From positions 1 to 32,871 of the forward strand of contig CAZRFE010000024.1 in assembly GCA_964599565.1 (NCBI GenBank): DNA of 32,871 bases, in the 5' to 3' direction. The stretch comes from JAJUFS01 sp964599565 (lineage in GTDB: Bacteria; Pseudomonadota; Gammaproteobacteria; Natronospirales; JAJUFS01). Both the position numbers and the translations under genes were made by a program. Of this stretch, positions 23,067 to 31,709 are shown in pieces. The notes under the pieces were generated by a model. The model was not told the DNA's origin and ran no database searches. It saw nothing but the letters and a program-made list of their open reading frames with translations. The first letter of the stretch is position 1; every line of letters begins with the position of its first letter.

Positions 23067-23405
23067 TTACAGCGCGTCGCCGTCCGTTTCCCCGGTGCGG
23101 ATGCGGATGGCCTGCTCCAGCGGGCTGACGAAGATCTTGCCGTCGCCGATCTTGCCGGTGCGCGCCGCGCCGATGATGGCTTCCACGACCTGGTCGGTCA
23201 TTTCATCGGTGACGGCCAGCTCGATCTTCACCTTCGGCAGGAAATCCACGACATACTCCGCGCCGCGGTAGATTTCAGTATGGCCCTTCTGGCGGCCGAA
23301 ACCCTTCACTTCCGTCACGGTAATGCCCTGCACGCCGATGTCCGAGAGCGCTTCGCGGACGTCGTCGAGCTTGAACGGCTTGATGATGGCGGAAATCATT
23401 TTCAT
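23067..23405 (-). CDS. glnB: nitrogen regulatory protein PII
   Basis: A 112-aa PII protein of standard length. MKMISAIIKPFKLDDVREAL, TVTEVKGFGRQKGHTEIYRGAEYVVDFLPK and TGKIGDGKIFVSPLEQAIRIRTGE are the family signatures. The T-loop keeps Y51, the uridylylation site. PII senses 2-oxoglutarate and ATP/ADP and controls GlnD/GlnE/NtrB and AmtB. I cannot separate GlnB from GlnK by sequence alone. No amtB is adjacent and no sigma-54 promoter (TGGC-N-GC) is visible upstream, which favours a glnB-like constitutive gene. Confidence 0.93.
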   Translation of the reverse strand: MKMISAIIKPFKLDDVREALSDIGVQGITVTEVKGFGRQKGHTEIYRGAEYVVDFLPKVKIELAVTDEMTDQVVEAIIGAARTGKIGDGKIFVSPLEQAIRIRTGETDGDAL

Positions 23406-23636
23406 GCGTCGAGTCCTTCAGGGCGAACGCCTGCAGTTTAGCATCGCGCATTCGATTGAGCGTGCGCGTGGCGGACGGTAAGATCGGCGGCCTGCATTTT
23501 TCACAAGGCTGTGACAAATGCGCGGTTCACGCGAATCACGGGGAATCGCGGAACAACGGCGGCGCCTCCCGGTCATACAGCGGGATTGCAGCGCGCGGCC
23601 GAAACAACGACAAGCTTTCATCCGGGGGATAAATCC

Positions 23637-24344
23637 ATGAACGCATCACCAACCGCCTGGCGCGGTCTCATCGATCTTTTCGTTGCACCGAAGGACGCAC
23701 TGCAGGCGGCGTACGATCATCCGCGCTGGCTGTGGCTGCCGCTCGGCATCGTCATTCTCTCGATGCTCGGCTTCTGGGGCTGGTATTACCAGACCGTCGA
23801 TTTCAACTGGCTGGTGGATCACTTCCTGTCGATGTCCGGCCAGGACATGTCCGCGGAACAGCGCGAGGCGGCGCGCGGATTCATGACGCCGACGTCGATG
23901 ACCGTCCAGACCCTGGTCGGCGTCGTCGTGGTCTCGCTGCTGATCTACGCGATCGTCGCGCTGTACCTGCACATCGTCGCGAAGGTCGGCGGCAACACGG
24001 AAATGGATTACGGCCGCTGGTTCAGCCTCGTGTCATGGACGTCGCTGCCGTCGATCGTGATCGTGATCGGCATGATCCTCAACTACGGGCTTTCGGACGG
24101 CGGCCAGGTCGCGCCGGAAAATGTTGCGGTGACGAACCTTGGCAACCTGCTTGGCCTCGATGTGAGCGAGCCGGGCTGGCAGCGGACGCTTGCGAGTTTC
24201 GACATCATCATGCTGTGGCAGATCTTCCTGCTCGGTCTCGGCGTGTCGATGTACTCGAAGAAGAGTCTCGGCACCGGCATCGTCATCGCTGCAATTCCGA
24301 CCGTGCTTTTCTATGGCATCAGCCTGCTGATCGCCGCGCTCTGA
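23637..24344 (+). CDS. Yip1 family membrane protein
   Basis: A 235-aa protein with about five membrane helices. These include LPLGIVILSMLGFWGWYY, TLVGVVVVSLLIYAIVALYLHIVAKVGG, WTSLPSIVIVIGMILNYG, FDIIMLWQIFLLGLGVSM and GIVIAAIPTVLFYGISLLIAAL. The N-terminal LIDLFVAPKDALQAAYDHPRW and the overall pattern fit the bacterial Yip1/YIF1 group. ATG 23637 has GGGGGAT seven bases upstream. It lies 13 bp before the adaptor gene, so it is in the exporter operon, perhaps as an accessory membrane factor. Function unknown. Confidence 0.75.
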   Translation: MNASPTAWRGLIDLFVAPKDALQAAYDHPRWLWLPLGIVILSMLGFWGWYYQTVDFNWLVDHFLSMSGQDMSAEQREAARGFMTPTSMTVQTLVGVVVVSLLIYAIVALYLHIVAKVGGNTEMDYGRWFSLVSWTSLPSIVIVIGMILNYGLSDGGQVAPENVAVTNLGNLLGLDVSEPGWQRTLASFDIIMLWQIFLLGLGVSMYSKKSLGTGIVIAAIPTVLFYGISLLIAAL

Positions 24345-24357
24345 CCAGGGAATCCCG

Positions 24358-25608
24358 ATGCGCAAGTTCCTCATCTTCGGTGGTGTCATCCTCGGCCTCG
24401 TGCTGCTCGTCGTCATGTCGCGGCTGCGCGGCGAGAAGGGCGTGGAAGTCGAGGTTGCGCCGGTGGCGCGCCACACCATCGAGAGTTCGATTCTCGCCTC
24501 CGGGCGCATCGCGTACCGCAACGAAGTGCAGCTGCGCCCGGAGGTGATCGGGCAGGTGGTTGAACTGCACGTCGAGGAAGGCGACACCGTCGAGAAGAGC
24601 GCGATCATCCTGCGCCTTGACCCGAAGACCTTCCGCGCGGAAGTCGACCAGCGCCAGGCGACGGTGCGCCAGCAGGAGATCGCCGTCGCGACGCAGAAGC
24701 TCACCATCGAGAATCTCGAGCGGCAGTGGCAGCGCCAGCAGCAGCTGTTCAAGGAAGGCCTGGTCGATGAGAGCGGTTTCGAGAACGCGACCAACGAACT
24801 CGAGATCGCGCGGCTGAACCTGCGCTCGCAGGAGCAGGCGCTCTCGCAGGCCGAGGCCGCGCTTGCGCAGGCGCAGGAGAATCTCGACAAGACCGTGATC
24901 CGCGCGCCCATCGACGGCGTCGTCACCGGCGTGTTCGTGAAGATCGGCGAGACCGTCATCGCCGGCACGACGAACATCGCCGGCTCCGACATGATGACCG
25001 TCGCGGATCCCTCCGAGATTCTCACCGAAGTGCAGGTGGATGAAGCGGACATCGCGAACGTCAAGGTGGACCAGGCGGTGCGCGTGTACACCGCGGCGTA
25101 TCCGGAAACCGCGCTGGACGGAAAGGTGCGCAGCATCGCGACGACGGCGCGCACCGCGGCGGGGCGGCAGGGCCTGAGCTTCGAGGTCGAGATTCGTCTT
25201 GAAGACCTGCCGGACGATCTGCAGCTGCGCCCCGGCATGAGTGCGCGCGCGGAAATCTACACCGCGATCGTCGAGGACGCGCTCGCCGTGCCCATCCAGG
25301 CCGTGCAGTATCCTGAAAGCCTTGAGTCCGGCATCACGCCGGGCAACGACGATGAGAGCGATGACGCCGCCGCTCCCGGGAAACCCTTCGTGTTCGTTGT
25401 CGTCGACGGCAAGGCCGCAAAGCGCGAGATCACGCTTGGTGTGTCGGACGATTCGCATCAGCAGATCGAGGACGGCGTCGAGGAAGGTGCAGAGGTGATC
25501 ATCGGGCCGGCCGCCGACCTTCGCCATCTCAAGGACGGCATGACCGTGACGCCGAAGGAAGATGCGTCCGACAAGCGCGAAGACAACGATGGCGACGACC
25601 GCGAATGA
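24358..25608 (+). CDS. MacA-like periplasmic adaptor (membrane fusion protein)
   Basis: A 416-aa membrane fusion protein. One N-terminal membrane helix is followed by a biotinyl-lipoyl half, GRIAYRNEVQLRPEVIGQVVEL. Next is a long coiled-coil hairpin (about 95-180: ATVRQQEIAVATQKLTIEN to ALSQAEAALAQAQENLDK). The other lipoyl half (VIRAPIDGVVTGVFVKIGETV) and beta-barrel regions follow. The C-terminal tail is very acidic and charged (DASDKREDNDGDDRE). Such adaptors link an inner-membrane ABC pump to an outer-membrane channel. The stop overlaps the start of the ATPase gene. No TolC-like gene is in the window. Confidence 0.88.
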   Translation: MRKFLIFGGVILGLVLLVVMSRLRGEKGVEVEVAPVARHTIESSILASGRIAYRNEVQLRPEVIGQVVELHVEEGDTVEKSAIILRLDPKTFRAEVDQRQATVRQQEIAVATQKLTIENLERQWQRQQQLFKEGLVDESGFENATNELEIARLNLRSQEQALSQAEAALAQAQENLDKTVIRAPIDGVVTGVFVKIGETVIAGTTNIAGSDMMTVADPSEILTEVQVDEADIANVKVDQAVRVYTAAYPETALDGKVRSIATTARTAAGRQGLSFEVEIRLEDLPDDLQLRPGMSARAEIYTAIVEDALAVPIQAVQYPESLESGITPGNDDESDDAAAPGKPFVFVVVDGKAAKREITLGVSDDSHQQIEDGVEEGAEVIIGPAADLRHLKDGMTVTPKEDASDKREDNDGDDRE

Positions 25609-26318
25609 GCAGCGGCGGCGCGGTCCTTTCGCTCGCCGGCATCGGCAAGCGCTACATCATGGGCGAGCAGGAGTTCTGGGCGCTGCGTGATGTGTCGCTC
25701 GACATCGCCGCGAACGATTACCTCGCGTTCATCGGGCCGTCGGGTTCCGGCAAGTCGACACTGATGAACGTGCTTGGCTGTCTCGATCAGCCCACCACCG
25801 GCGAGTACGTTCTCAACGGCACGCCGGTGAGCCGTCTCAGCGACAACGAACTCGCCGACGTGCGCAACCGCGACATCGGTTTCATCTTCCAGAACTTCAA
25901 CCTGCTGCCGCGCATGGATGCCCTGCACAACGTCATGCAGCCGCTGATCTATCGCGGCATTCCGCTGCGCGAGCGCCAGCGCATGGCGGAGGACGTGCTG
26001 AGGCGCGTCGGACTCGGCGATCGCACGAAGTACCGCCCGAACCAGCTCTCCGGCGGACAGCGCCAGCGCGTTGCGATCGCGCGTGCGCTGGTCGGCCGTC
26101 CCGCGATCCTGCTCGCCGACGAGCCGACCGGCAATCTCGATTCCAGCACCACGCGCGAGATCATGGCGCTGTTCGACGAGCTGCATCGCGAAGGTCACAC
26201 GATCATCGTCGTCACGCACGAACAGGACATTGCGGATCACTGCCGCCGCGTCGTGCGCCTGGAGGACGGGCACGTCGTCTCGGACACGGACCGTGGCGGA
26301 GGTTCGCGGCATGTATAA
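25605..26318 (+). CDS. MacB-like ABC transporter ATPase
   Basis: A 237-aa ABC ATPase of the LolD/MacB group. The Walker A motif is GPSGSGKST (44-52), followed by the Q-loop FQNFNLLPRMDAL, the signature LSGGQRQRVAIARAL, Walker B ILLADEPTGNLD and the H-loop VVTHEQDIA. Unlike E. coli MacB, ATPase and permease are separate polypeptides here, as in many Gram-negative homologues. The stop-start overlaps (ATGA with the adaptor, eight bases with the permease) indicate tight translational coupling. Confidence 0.93.
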   Translation: MSSGGAVLSLAGIGKRYIMGEQEFWALRDVSLDIAANDYLAFIGPSGSGKSTLMNVLGCLDQPTTGEYVLNGTPVSRLSDNELADVRNRDIGFIFQNFNLLPRMDALHNVMQPLIYRGIPLRERQRMAEDVLRRVGLGDRTKYRPNQLSGGQRQRVAIARALVGRPAILLADEPTGNLDSSTTREIMALFDELHREGHTIIVVTHEQDIADHCRRVVRLEDGHVVSDTDRGGGSRHV

Positions 26319-27531
26319 CCTGCTCGAATCGCTGCGCTCCGCCATGCAGGCGGTGTGGTCGCACCGGCTGCGCAGCTTTCTCACCATGCTCGGCATCATC
26401 ATCGGCGTCGCCGCAGTCGTCGCCGTCGTCTCGCTGGTGCAGGGACTCAATCATTTCGTTTCGGGCGAACTCGAAGGTCTTGGCTCCAACACCATCACCA
26501 TCCGCTCGCAGACGACGTTCGAGATGCAGCAGCTCGGCCAGTTCGCGCAGCTCACGCACGAGGACATGCTTGCGATCAGCGCGAAGGTCGATGGCATCAG
26601 CGACATCACGCCGACCTTGATGCTGCTCGGCTCGAGCGTGAGCTTCAAGGGACAGAGCGCGACGCCGATGGTGTTCGGCACGATCACGCGCTTCATGGAC
26701 CTGCAGGGCGTGTACCCGGTGAAAGGACGCTTCCTCAGCCAGAGCGACAGCCGTTATCGCCGCCGCGTCGCGGTGATCGGTGCGGAAGTGCAGAAGGATC
26801 TGCGCCTGCCGGACGATCCTGTCGGCGAATACATCCAGGTCGGCGGCGAGTGGTTCAAGATCATCGGCCTGATGGAAGAGCGCGGCGAGTTTCTCGGCAA
26901 CAGCCAGGACGATTACGTGATCGTGCCGTACGGCACCGCGCGCAGCATCATCGGCAGCGCGAAACGCCAGGACATCGCGATCGATCTTTCCGTCGACGAT
27001 GTCGAAGCTGTCGACACCGTCACCGCACGCATCAAGACGGTGCTGCGCGATGCGCACAACCTCGATGCGGAAGAAGCCGACGACTTCAGCGTGATGACGC
27101 CGGAACAGATCATGGAATCGGTCTCGAACATCATCAATTCCATCACGCTCGTGTTCGGCGGCGTGGTCGGCATTTCGCTGCTGGTCGGCGGCGTCGGCAT
27201 CATGAACATCATGCTTGTATCCGTGACGGAGAGAACGCGCGAGATCGGCATCTGCAAGGCGCTCGGTGCGCACCGCTCCGACATCCTCATGCAGTTTCTC
27301 ATCGAGGCGCTGGTGCTGTGCCTGCTCGGCGGCTTCATCGGTCTTGTGCTCGGCTACGGGCTCGGCGCGATGATCTCCGGCATGCTGCCGGGATTCCCCG
27401 CAGCATACGTGCCGTGGTGGGCGGCGCTGCTGTCGTTCGGCTTCGCCGCCGGCGTCGGCATCGTCTTCGGCATCCTGCCGGCGGCGAAGGCAGCGAATCT
27501 CGATCCCATCGAAGCACTGCGCTACGAGTAG
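26311..27531 (+). CDS. MacB-like ABC transporter permease
   Basis: A 406-aa FtsX/MacB-type permease. An N-terminal membrane helix (LRSFLTMLGIIIGVAAVVAVVSLVQGL) is followed by a large periplasmic MacB_PCD domain (about 45-270). Three membrane helices follow (ITLVFGGVVGISLLVGGVG with IMNIMLVSVTERTREIG, FLIEALVLCLLGGFIGLVLG, and LSFGFAAGVGIVFGILPAAKAA). The C-terminus, NLDPIEALRYE, is the family ending. ATG 26311 has GGAGG eight bases upstream. A longer frame beginning at 26071 lies within the ATPase gene and is not real. The substrate may be a peptide, antibiotic or lipid. Confidence 0.93.
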   Translation: MYNLLESLRSAMQAVWSHRLRSFLTMLGIIIGVAAVVAVVSLVQGLNHFVSGELEGLGSNTITIRSQTTFEMQQLGQFAQLTHEDMLAISAKVDGISDITPTLMLLGSSVSFKGQSATPMVFGTITRFMDLQGVYPVKGRFLSQSDSRYRRRVAVIGAEVQKDLRLPDDPVGEYIQVGGEWFKIIGLMEERGEFLGNSQDDYVIVPYGTARSIIGSAKRQDIAIDLSVDDVEAVDTVTARIKTVLRDAHNLDAEEADDFSVMTPEQIMESVSNIINSITLVFGGVVGISLLVGGVGIMNIMLVSVTERTREIGICKALGAHRSDILMQFLIEALVLCLLGGFIGLVLGYGLGAMISGMLPGFPAAYVPWWAALLSFGFAAGVGIVFGILPAAKAANLDPIEALRYE

Positions 27532-27548
27532 TTTCCCGTCGGTGAAAC

Positions 27549-27566
27549 CGTTGAATGCATTCAACG
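27549..27566. promoter_or_regulatory. 18-bp perfect palindrome upstream of ubiK
   Basis: CGTTGAATGCATTCAACG is a perfect palindrome, 18 bp after the exporter permease stop and 68 bp before the ubiK ATG. It could fold as a 7-bp stem with a TGCA loop, but no U-run follows, so an operator is more likely than a terminator. Confidence 0.4.
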
Positions 27567-27633
27567 CATGCCGAATTGCGCCGCGCGCACGGCTGCGGAT
27601 AAGCTCATCGAAACCGCCACGAGGATGGATGCA

Positions 27634-27939
27634 ATGAACCTCGATCCGAAGATTCTCGACGATCTTGCGCGCAGGCTTTACGAAGCCGTGCCCACCGGGC
27701 TGCGCGATGCGCAGAAGGATCTCGAAAACAATTTCCGCGCCGTGCTGCAGACGGTGCTCGGCCGTCTTGATCTCGTGACGCGCGAGGAGTTCGACGTGCA
27801 GACGGAAGTCCTGCGCCGCACGCGCGAGAAACTGGAAAGCATCAACCTGCGTCTCGTCGAACTCGAAGACGCCATTCGCCCGCCCGCCGAAAAGACGGCG
27901 AAGCCGAAGACGAAGACGACGGGCAACGGCAGGAAGTGA
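27634..27939 (+). CDS. ubiK: UbiK accessory factor (YqiC/BMFP family)
   Basis: A 101-aa coiled-coil protein. MNLDPKILDDLARRLYEAVPTG, then LRDAQKDLENNFRAVLQTVLGRLDLVTREEFDVQTEVL and LESINLRLVELE are the signature of the BMFP/UbiK family. UbiK binds UbiJ and helps ubiquinone biosynthesis under aerobic conditions. The lysine-rich tail (KTAKPKTKTTGNGRK) is basic. ATG 27634 has GAGGA eight bases upstream; upstream in-frame codons from 27568 and 27625 are less likely. It precedes comM, as in many gammaproteobacteria. Confidence 0.9.
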   Translation: MNLDPKILDDLARRLYEAVPTGLRDAQKDLENNFRAVLQTVLGRLDLVTREEFDVQTEVLRRTREKLESINLRLVELEDAIRPPAEKTAKPKTKTTGNGRK

Positions 27940-28016
27940 TGTTTCGCGCCTGAAGGCGCATCCTTGCGACGCGCGATGGAAGCCGCGCGATTCCGGATTC
28001 ACCAGGGAAGGTTCAC

Positions 28017-29519
28017 ATGGCAATTGCCCGCGTATTCAGCCGCGCACGTCTTGGCATCAGCGCGCCGCTTGTCGAAGTCGAAGTGCATCTCAGCGGCGGC
28101 CTGCCCGCGTTCAACATCGTCGGCCTGCCTGAAGCGGCGGTGAAGGAAGCGCGCGACCGCGTGCGTTCCGCGATCATCACCAGCCAGTTCGAATTTCCCG
28201 CGCGCCGCATCACGGTAAACCTCGCACCCGCCGATCTTCCCAAGGAAGGCGGCGGTTTCGATCTTCCCATTGCGCTCGGCATACTCGCCGCAGGCGGCCA
28301 GTTGCCCGTGGCCGCGCTCGCGCAACTCGAACTGCTCGGCGAACTCGCGCTCGACGGCGTCCTGCGCCCGGTGCGCGGCGTGCTGCCTGCGGCGGTCGCC
28401 GCACACAAGGCAGAACGTTCCCTTCTCGTACCCGTCGGCAACGGCATGGAAGCGGCACTCGTCGATGGCCTGGAAGTGTTCGAGGCGGATCACCTGCTCA
28501 CTGTCGCCGCGCACCTCAAGGGCAGCGGCCTGCTGGGTACGCAGCGCGCCGCCGTACAGGAATGGCGGGAGTCGGCCGTTCCCGATCTCGCGGAAGTGCG
28601 CGGCCAGGTGCGCGCGCGCCGCGCGCTTGAAATCGCGGCAGCCGGCGGCCACAGCCTGCTGTTCATCGGTCCGCCGGGCACGGGCAAGAGCATGCTGGCG
28701 GCGCGGCTGCCGGGCATCCTGCCGCCGATGACGGAAGACGAAGCGCTGGAAGCCGCGGCGATCGCGTCCATAAGCGGCAACGGTTTCGATGCCGCCAACT
28801 GGCGGCGACGCCCGTTCCGCGCGCCGCATCACACCGCGTCCGGCGTCGCGCTGGTCGGCGGCGGTTCGCAGCCGCGGCCGGGCGAGGTGTCGCTCGCGCA
28901 TCACGGCGTGCTGTTCCTTGACGAGTTGCCGGAGTTCGACCGCCGCGTGCTCGAAGTGCTGCGCGAGCCGCTGGAGACGGGACACATCGTGATCTCGCGC
29001 GCCGCCCGGCAGGCGGAGTTCCCGGCGCGCTTTCAGTTGATCGCGGCGATGAACCCGTGTCCCTGCGGCTACTACGGCGACCCGGCGGGCCGGTGCAACT
29101 GCACGGCCGAACAGGTCGCGCGTTACCGCGGCCGGCTGTCCGGTCCGCTGCTTGATCGCATCGACCTGCACGTGGAAGTGCCGCGTCTCACCGGCAGCGT
29201 GCTGTCGCGGCTTTCCACCGGCGAGGCGTCGTCGGTCGTGCGCGAGCGCGTGATTGCGGCGCGCGCGCGCCAGCTCGTCCGCGCGAAGCTTCCCAACGCA
29301 CGCCTTGAAGGTGAAATGCTGCGCCGGGATGCGGGACTTCCGGATGATGCGCAGCGGCTGCTGGATGAAGCGGCGGAACGCTTCGGTCTTTCGGCGCGCG
29401 CGCACGACCGTATCCGCCGCGTCGCGCGCACCATCGCGGACCTCGCGGAAAGCGATGCGATTTCCGCGGCGCATGTCGCCGAAGCGATCACCGGCCGCCT
29501 GCTCGACCGCGCGCACTGA
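28017..29519 (+). CDS. comM: ComM/YifB Mg-chelatase-like AAA+ helicase
   Basis: A 500-aa AAA+ protein. ComM is a hexameric helicase that promotes branch migration during natural transformation. An N-terminal ChlI-like Lon-protease fold domain (1-170: LPAFNIVGLPEAAVKEARDRVRSAI and PADLPKEGGGFDLPIALG) precedes the AAA+ core, with Walker A GPPGTGKS (218-225), RRPFRAPHHTAS, GVLFLDELPEF (Walker B) and FQLIAAMNPCPCG (sensor). The zinc-type cysteines CPCG-x-x-x-G-CNC follow, and then the C-terminal helical domain. GGAAGG lies before the ATG. Length is normal. Confidence 0.95.
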   Translation: MAIARVFSRARLGISAPLVEVEVHLSGGLPAFNIVGLPEAAVKEARDRVRSAIITSQFEFPARRITVNLAPADLPKEGGGFDLPIALGILAAGGQLPVAALAQLELLGELALDGVLRPVRGVLPAAVAAHKAERSLLVPVGNGMEAALVDGLEVFEADHLLTVAAHLKGSGLLGTQRAAVQEWRESAVPDLAEVRGQVRARRALEIAAAGGHSLLFIGPPGTGKSMLAARLPGILPPMTEDEALEAAAIASISGNGFDAANWRRRPFRAPHHTASGVALVGGGSQPRPGEVSLAHHGVLFLDELPEFDRRVLEVLREPLETGHIVISRAARQAEFPARFQLIAAMNPCPCGYYGDPAGRCNCTAEQVARYRGRLSGPLLDRIDLHVEVPRLTGSVLSRLSTGEASSVVRERVIAARARQLVRAKLPNARLEGEMLRRDAGLPDDAQRLLDEAAERFGLSARAHDRIRRVARTIADLAESDAISAAHVAEAITGRLLDRAH

Positions 29520-29608
29520 AGCGCATCCCGTCATGGGATATCGCGTTGTTGCTTGCCTGTTGAGGTATCATCCGGCGAGGTTATCGGCGGTTGGGGGAGG
29601 CCGCTCCG

Positions 29609-31642
29609 GTGACACATCCTGAAATGCATCCGATCGAACAGCGCATGCTGCAGGTGATCCTGCAGCAGAATCATCTTGCGCAGGCGGGCAGCGCGCTGTT
29701 TGCGCTGATTGCCGCGTGGGCGCTCACGGGGCACGCGAATTCCGCCGTGCTCTACGGCTGGCTGGCGCTGATCGGCGTGCTTGTTCTCTATCGTCTCTGG
29801 GTCATCCGGCGTCATGGACGGCGCGAACTTGAAGCGCGCGAAGCCTTAACCGCGCGCAACCGCTTCGCCACCGGACTGCTGCTGACCGGGCTCGCGTGGG
29901 CGGCGCTGCCGTGGCTTGTCGATCCGCAGGCCGTGCAGGCGATGTACTTCACTGCCGTCATCATCGTCGCGCTCATGGCCGGCGCGGCCGCGGCGTTCGC
30001 ACTGAAGCCGTCATTCCTGCTTTTGTTCACCGTTCCGCAGTTCATTTCCGTCATGGCATGCATGATCGTGCAGCCCGTGCCGCTCGGGCCCGCCGCCATC
30101 GGCGTCCTGCTCGTGTTCTATGTCGGCATGTACAAGGGAACGACGATCGTGGGTGCGGAGGTGCGTGACTACCTGCGCATGCAGATGCTCGCCGAGGCGC
30201 AGCGCGCCGCGGTGGAAGGGCAGGCCGCGAAGCTGGCCGTCGCGAATGCAGGCATGCAGCGCCGGCGCGAAATGCTGGAGACGCTGCTGCGCATCGCGAC
30301 ACTCGGCGATGTCGATTCCCTGAAGAAGATCCGGCGCCTGCTGGAATTCGGCTGCAACGCACTCGGGCTGCGCGTCGGCATCGTTGCGGAGGTGCGCGGC
30401 AGCGAGCGCCGCGTGTTCACGCGGCACGACCAGCTGGCAAAAGGCGACGCGGAAACCTCCGATCTCGCCGCGTCGCTGTGCTCGCTGGTGCTCGACCGCG
30501 AAGAACCGTTCCATTTCGCAAACGCGATGGAAGCGCGCCACATGCTGGATCCGCGCTACACCGGCGAAGTGGCCGGCGCGTACATCGGTGCGCGCATTCC
30601 AACGTCGGAAGGCGTGTTCGGCACGCTCGCGTTCCGCGATAACGTTGCGCGCGCCGAAGCGTTCAACGAAACCGAGATCGATTTCGTGCGCCTGCTCGCG
30701 GGCTGGATCGGCGCGGAACTGTCCGAGCATTTCGCGCAGCGCCGCCTGCGCGCGAAGGAAAAGCAGCTCTCCACGCTGGCCGACGCGATGCCCTGCGGCA
30801 TGGCCGCGCTGGATGCCAACGGCAACGTCGTGTACGTGAACCGGCTGTTCGAGCAGACGTTCAATCCCGACGCCACCTCGCTGCTCGGCTGCCCGCTGCA
30901 TGAATTCATGTCCGAAGGCGACGGCGAGCTGCTGCAGCCGTTCGTCGCCGCCGCGCTCGAGGGTGCCGCACAGGAATTCGAACACCGGACGGATAAGCGC
31001 ATCTATCGCGTCAATCTCGTGCCGGACGACGACGGCGAAGGCGGACCCGCGGGCTGCTTCGTGCTGATGCTCGACATCACCGAGGACAAGGCGCTGCAGA
31101 CCGAACTCGAACTGAAAGCCTCGCTCGATCCGCTCACGCGCGTCTACAACCGCAAGTTCCTCGAAGACGCGCTCGAGCGCGTGCTCGCCGACCGTCGCCG
31201 GCGAAAGCCCGTGTACGTCGCACTGCTCGACCTCGATGGCTTCAAGCAGATCAACGATACGGCCGGCCACGACGCGGGCGACGCCGTGCTGCGCGAAGTT
31301 GCGATGACGCTGCGCGACGGCCTGCGCAAGAACGATCTGCTCGCCCGTTACGGTGGCGATGAGTTCGTCGTGCTCCTGAACTGCGTGGACGACACCGACC
31401 TGCTCGACACCTGCACGAAGATGCTGGCGTGCATCAACGAGCGCGCGTTCAGTCACGGCGGCCGCGATTTCACGGTCGGCATGAGCATCGGCGCGACACA
31501 GGTCAATCGCGGCGAGGCGATGCATCACCTGCTCGTGCGCGCCGACAGCGCGATGTATCTCGCCAAGCGGCGCGGGCGAAACCGCGTCGAGATCGTCGCG
31601 CCCGATGAATCCGCGATGAAGATCCGCAACCAGAACGTGTAG
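29609..31642 (+). CDS. membrane diguanylate cyclase with GAF and PAS domains
   Basis: A 677-aa inner-membrane protein. It has several hydrophobic segments in residues 20-190 (AGSALFALIAAWALTG, LYGWLALIGVLVLYRL, FATGLLLTGLAWAALPW, FTAVIIVALMAGAAAAFAL, FLLLFTVPQFISVMACMI, IGVLLVFYVGMY). A GAF domain follows (about 235-390), then PAS (about 395-505: LADAMPCGMAALDANGNVVYVN) and GGDEF (about 515-665). GGDEF is intact at 582-586 and R573-K-N-D576 is an RxxD inhibitory site. The GTG at 29609 has GGGGGAGG eight bases upstream. An ATG at 29624 and a TTG at 29591 are alternatives. It is distinct in domain order from the other three GGDEF proteins. The input is unknown. Confidence 0.9.
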   Translation: MTHPEMHPIEQRMLQVILQQNHLAQAGSALFALIAAWALTGHANSAVLYGWLALIGVLVLYRLWVIRRHGRRELEAREALTARNRFATGLLLTGLAWAALPWLVDPQAVQAMYFTAVIIVALMAGAAAAFALKPSFLLLFTVPQFISVMACMIVQPVPLGPAAIGVLLVFYVGMYKGTTIVGAEVRDYLRMQMLAEAQRAAVEGQAAKLAVANAGMQRRREMLETLLRIATLGDVDSLKKIRRLLEFGCNALGLRVGIVAEVRGSERRVFTRHDQLAKGDAETSDLAASLCSLVLDREEPFHFANAMEARHMLDPRYTGEVAGAYIGARIPTSEGVFGTLAFRDNVARAEAFNETEIDFVRLLAGWIGAELSEHFAQRRLRAKEKQLSTLADAMPCGMAALDANGNVVYVNRLFEQTFNPDATSLLGCPLHEFMSEGDGELLQPFVAAALEGAAQEFEHRTDKRIYRVNLVPDDDGEGGPAGCFVLMLDITEDKALQTELELKASLDPLTRVYNRKFLEDALERVLADRRRRKPVYVALLDLDGFKQINDTAGHDAGDAVLREVAMTLRDGLRKNDLLARYGGDEFVVLLNCVDDTDLLDTCTKMLACINERAFSHGGRDFTVGMSIGATQVNRGEAMHHLLVRADSAMYLAKRRGRNRVEIVAPDESAMKIRNQNV

Positions 31643-31709
31643 CGCTTTCCGCATCCTGGAAAAATTTCAAGACTGGTCGGAACGCCAGCGCCCGGTAGAA
31701 TGACGCTCC

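Noticed and set aside
23501..23514. TCACA-AGGC-TGTGA dyad upstream of the Yip1-like gene, CRP-like at first sight
   Set aside because: The half-sites are in the opposite order and spacing to a CRP site, and it has no clear relation to a promoter.
24033..25527. Minus-strand frames across the adaptor gene
   Set aside because: Antisense shadows of an obvious HlyD/MacA-like adaptor; no domain features.
26071..26310. N-terminal extension of the permease into the ATPase gene
   Set aside because: The extension is an out-of-frame reading of the ABC ATPase; the permease starts with a good ribosome site at 26311.
27946..27959. GCGCC-TGAA-GGCGC hairpin after ubiK as a terminator
   Set aside because: Five-bp stem without a U tract.
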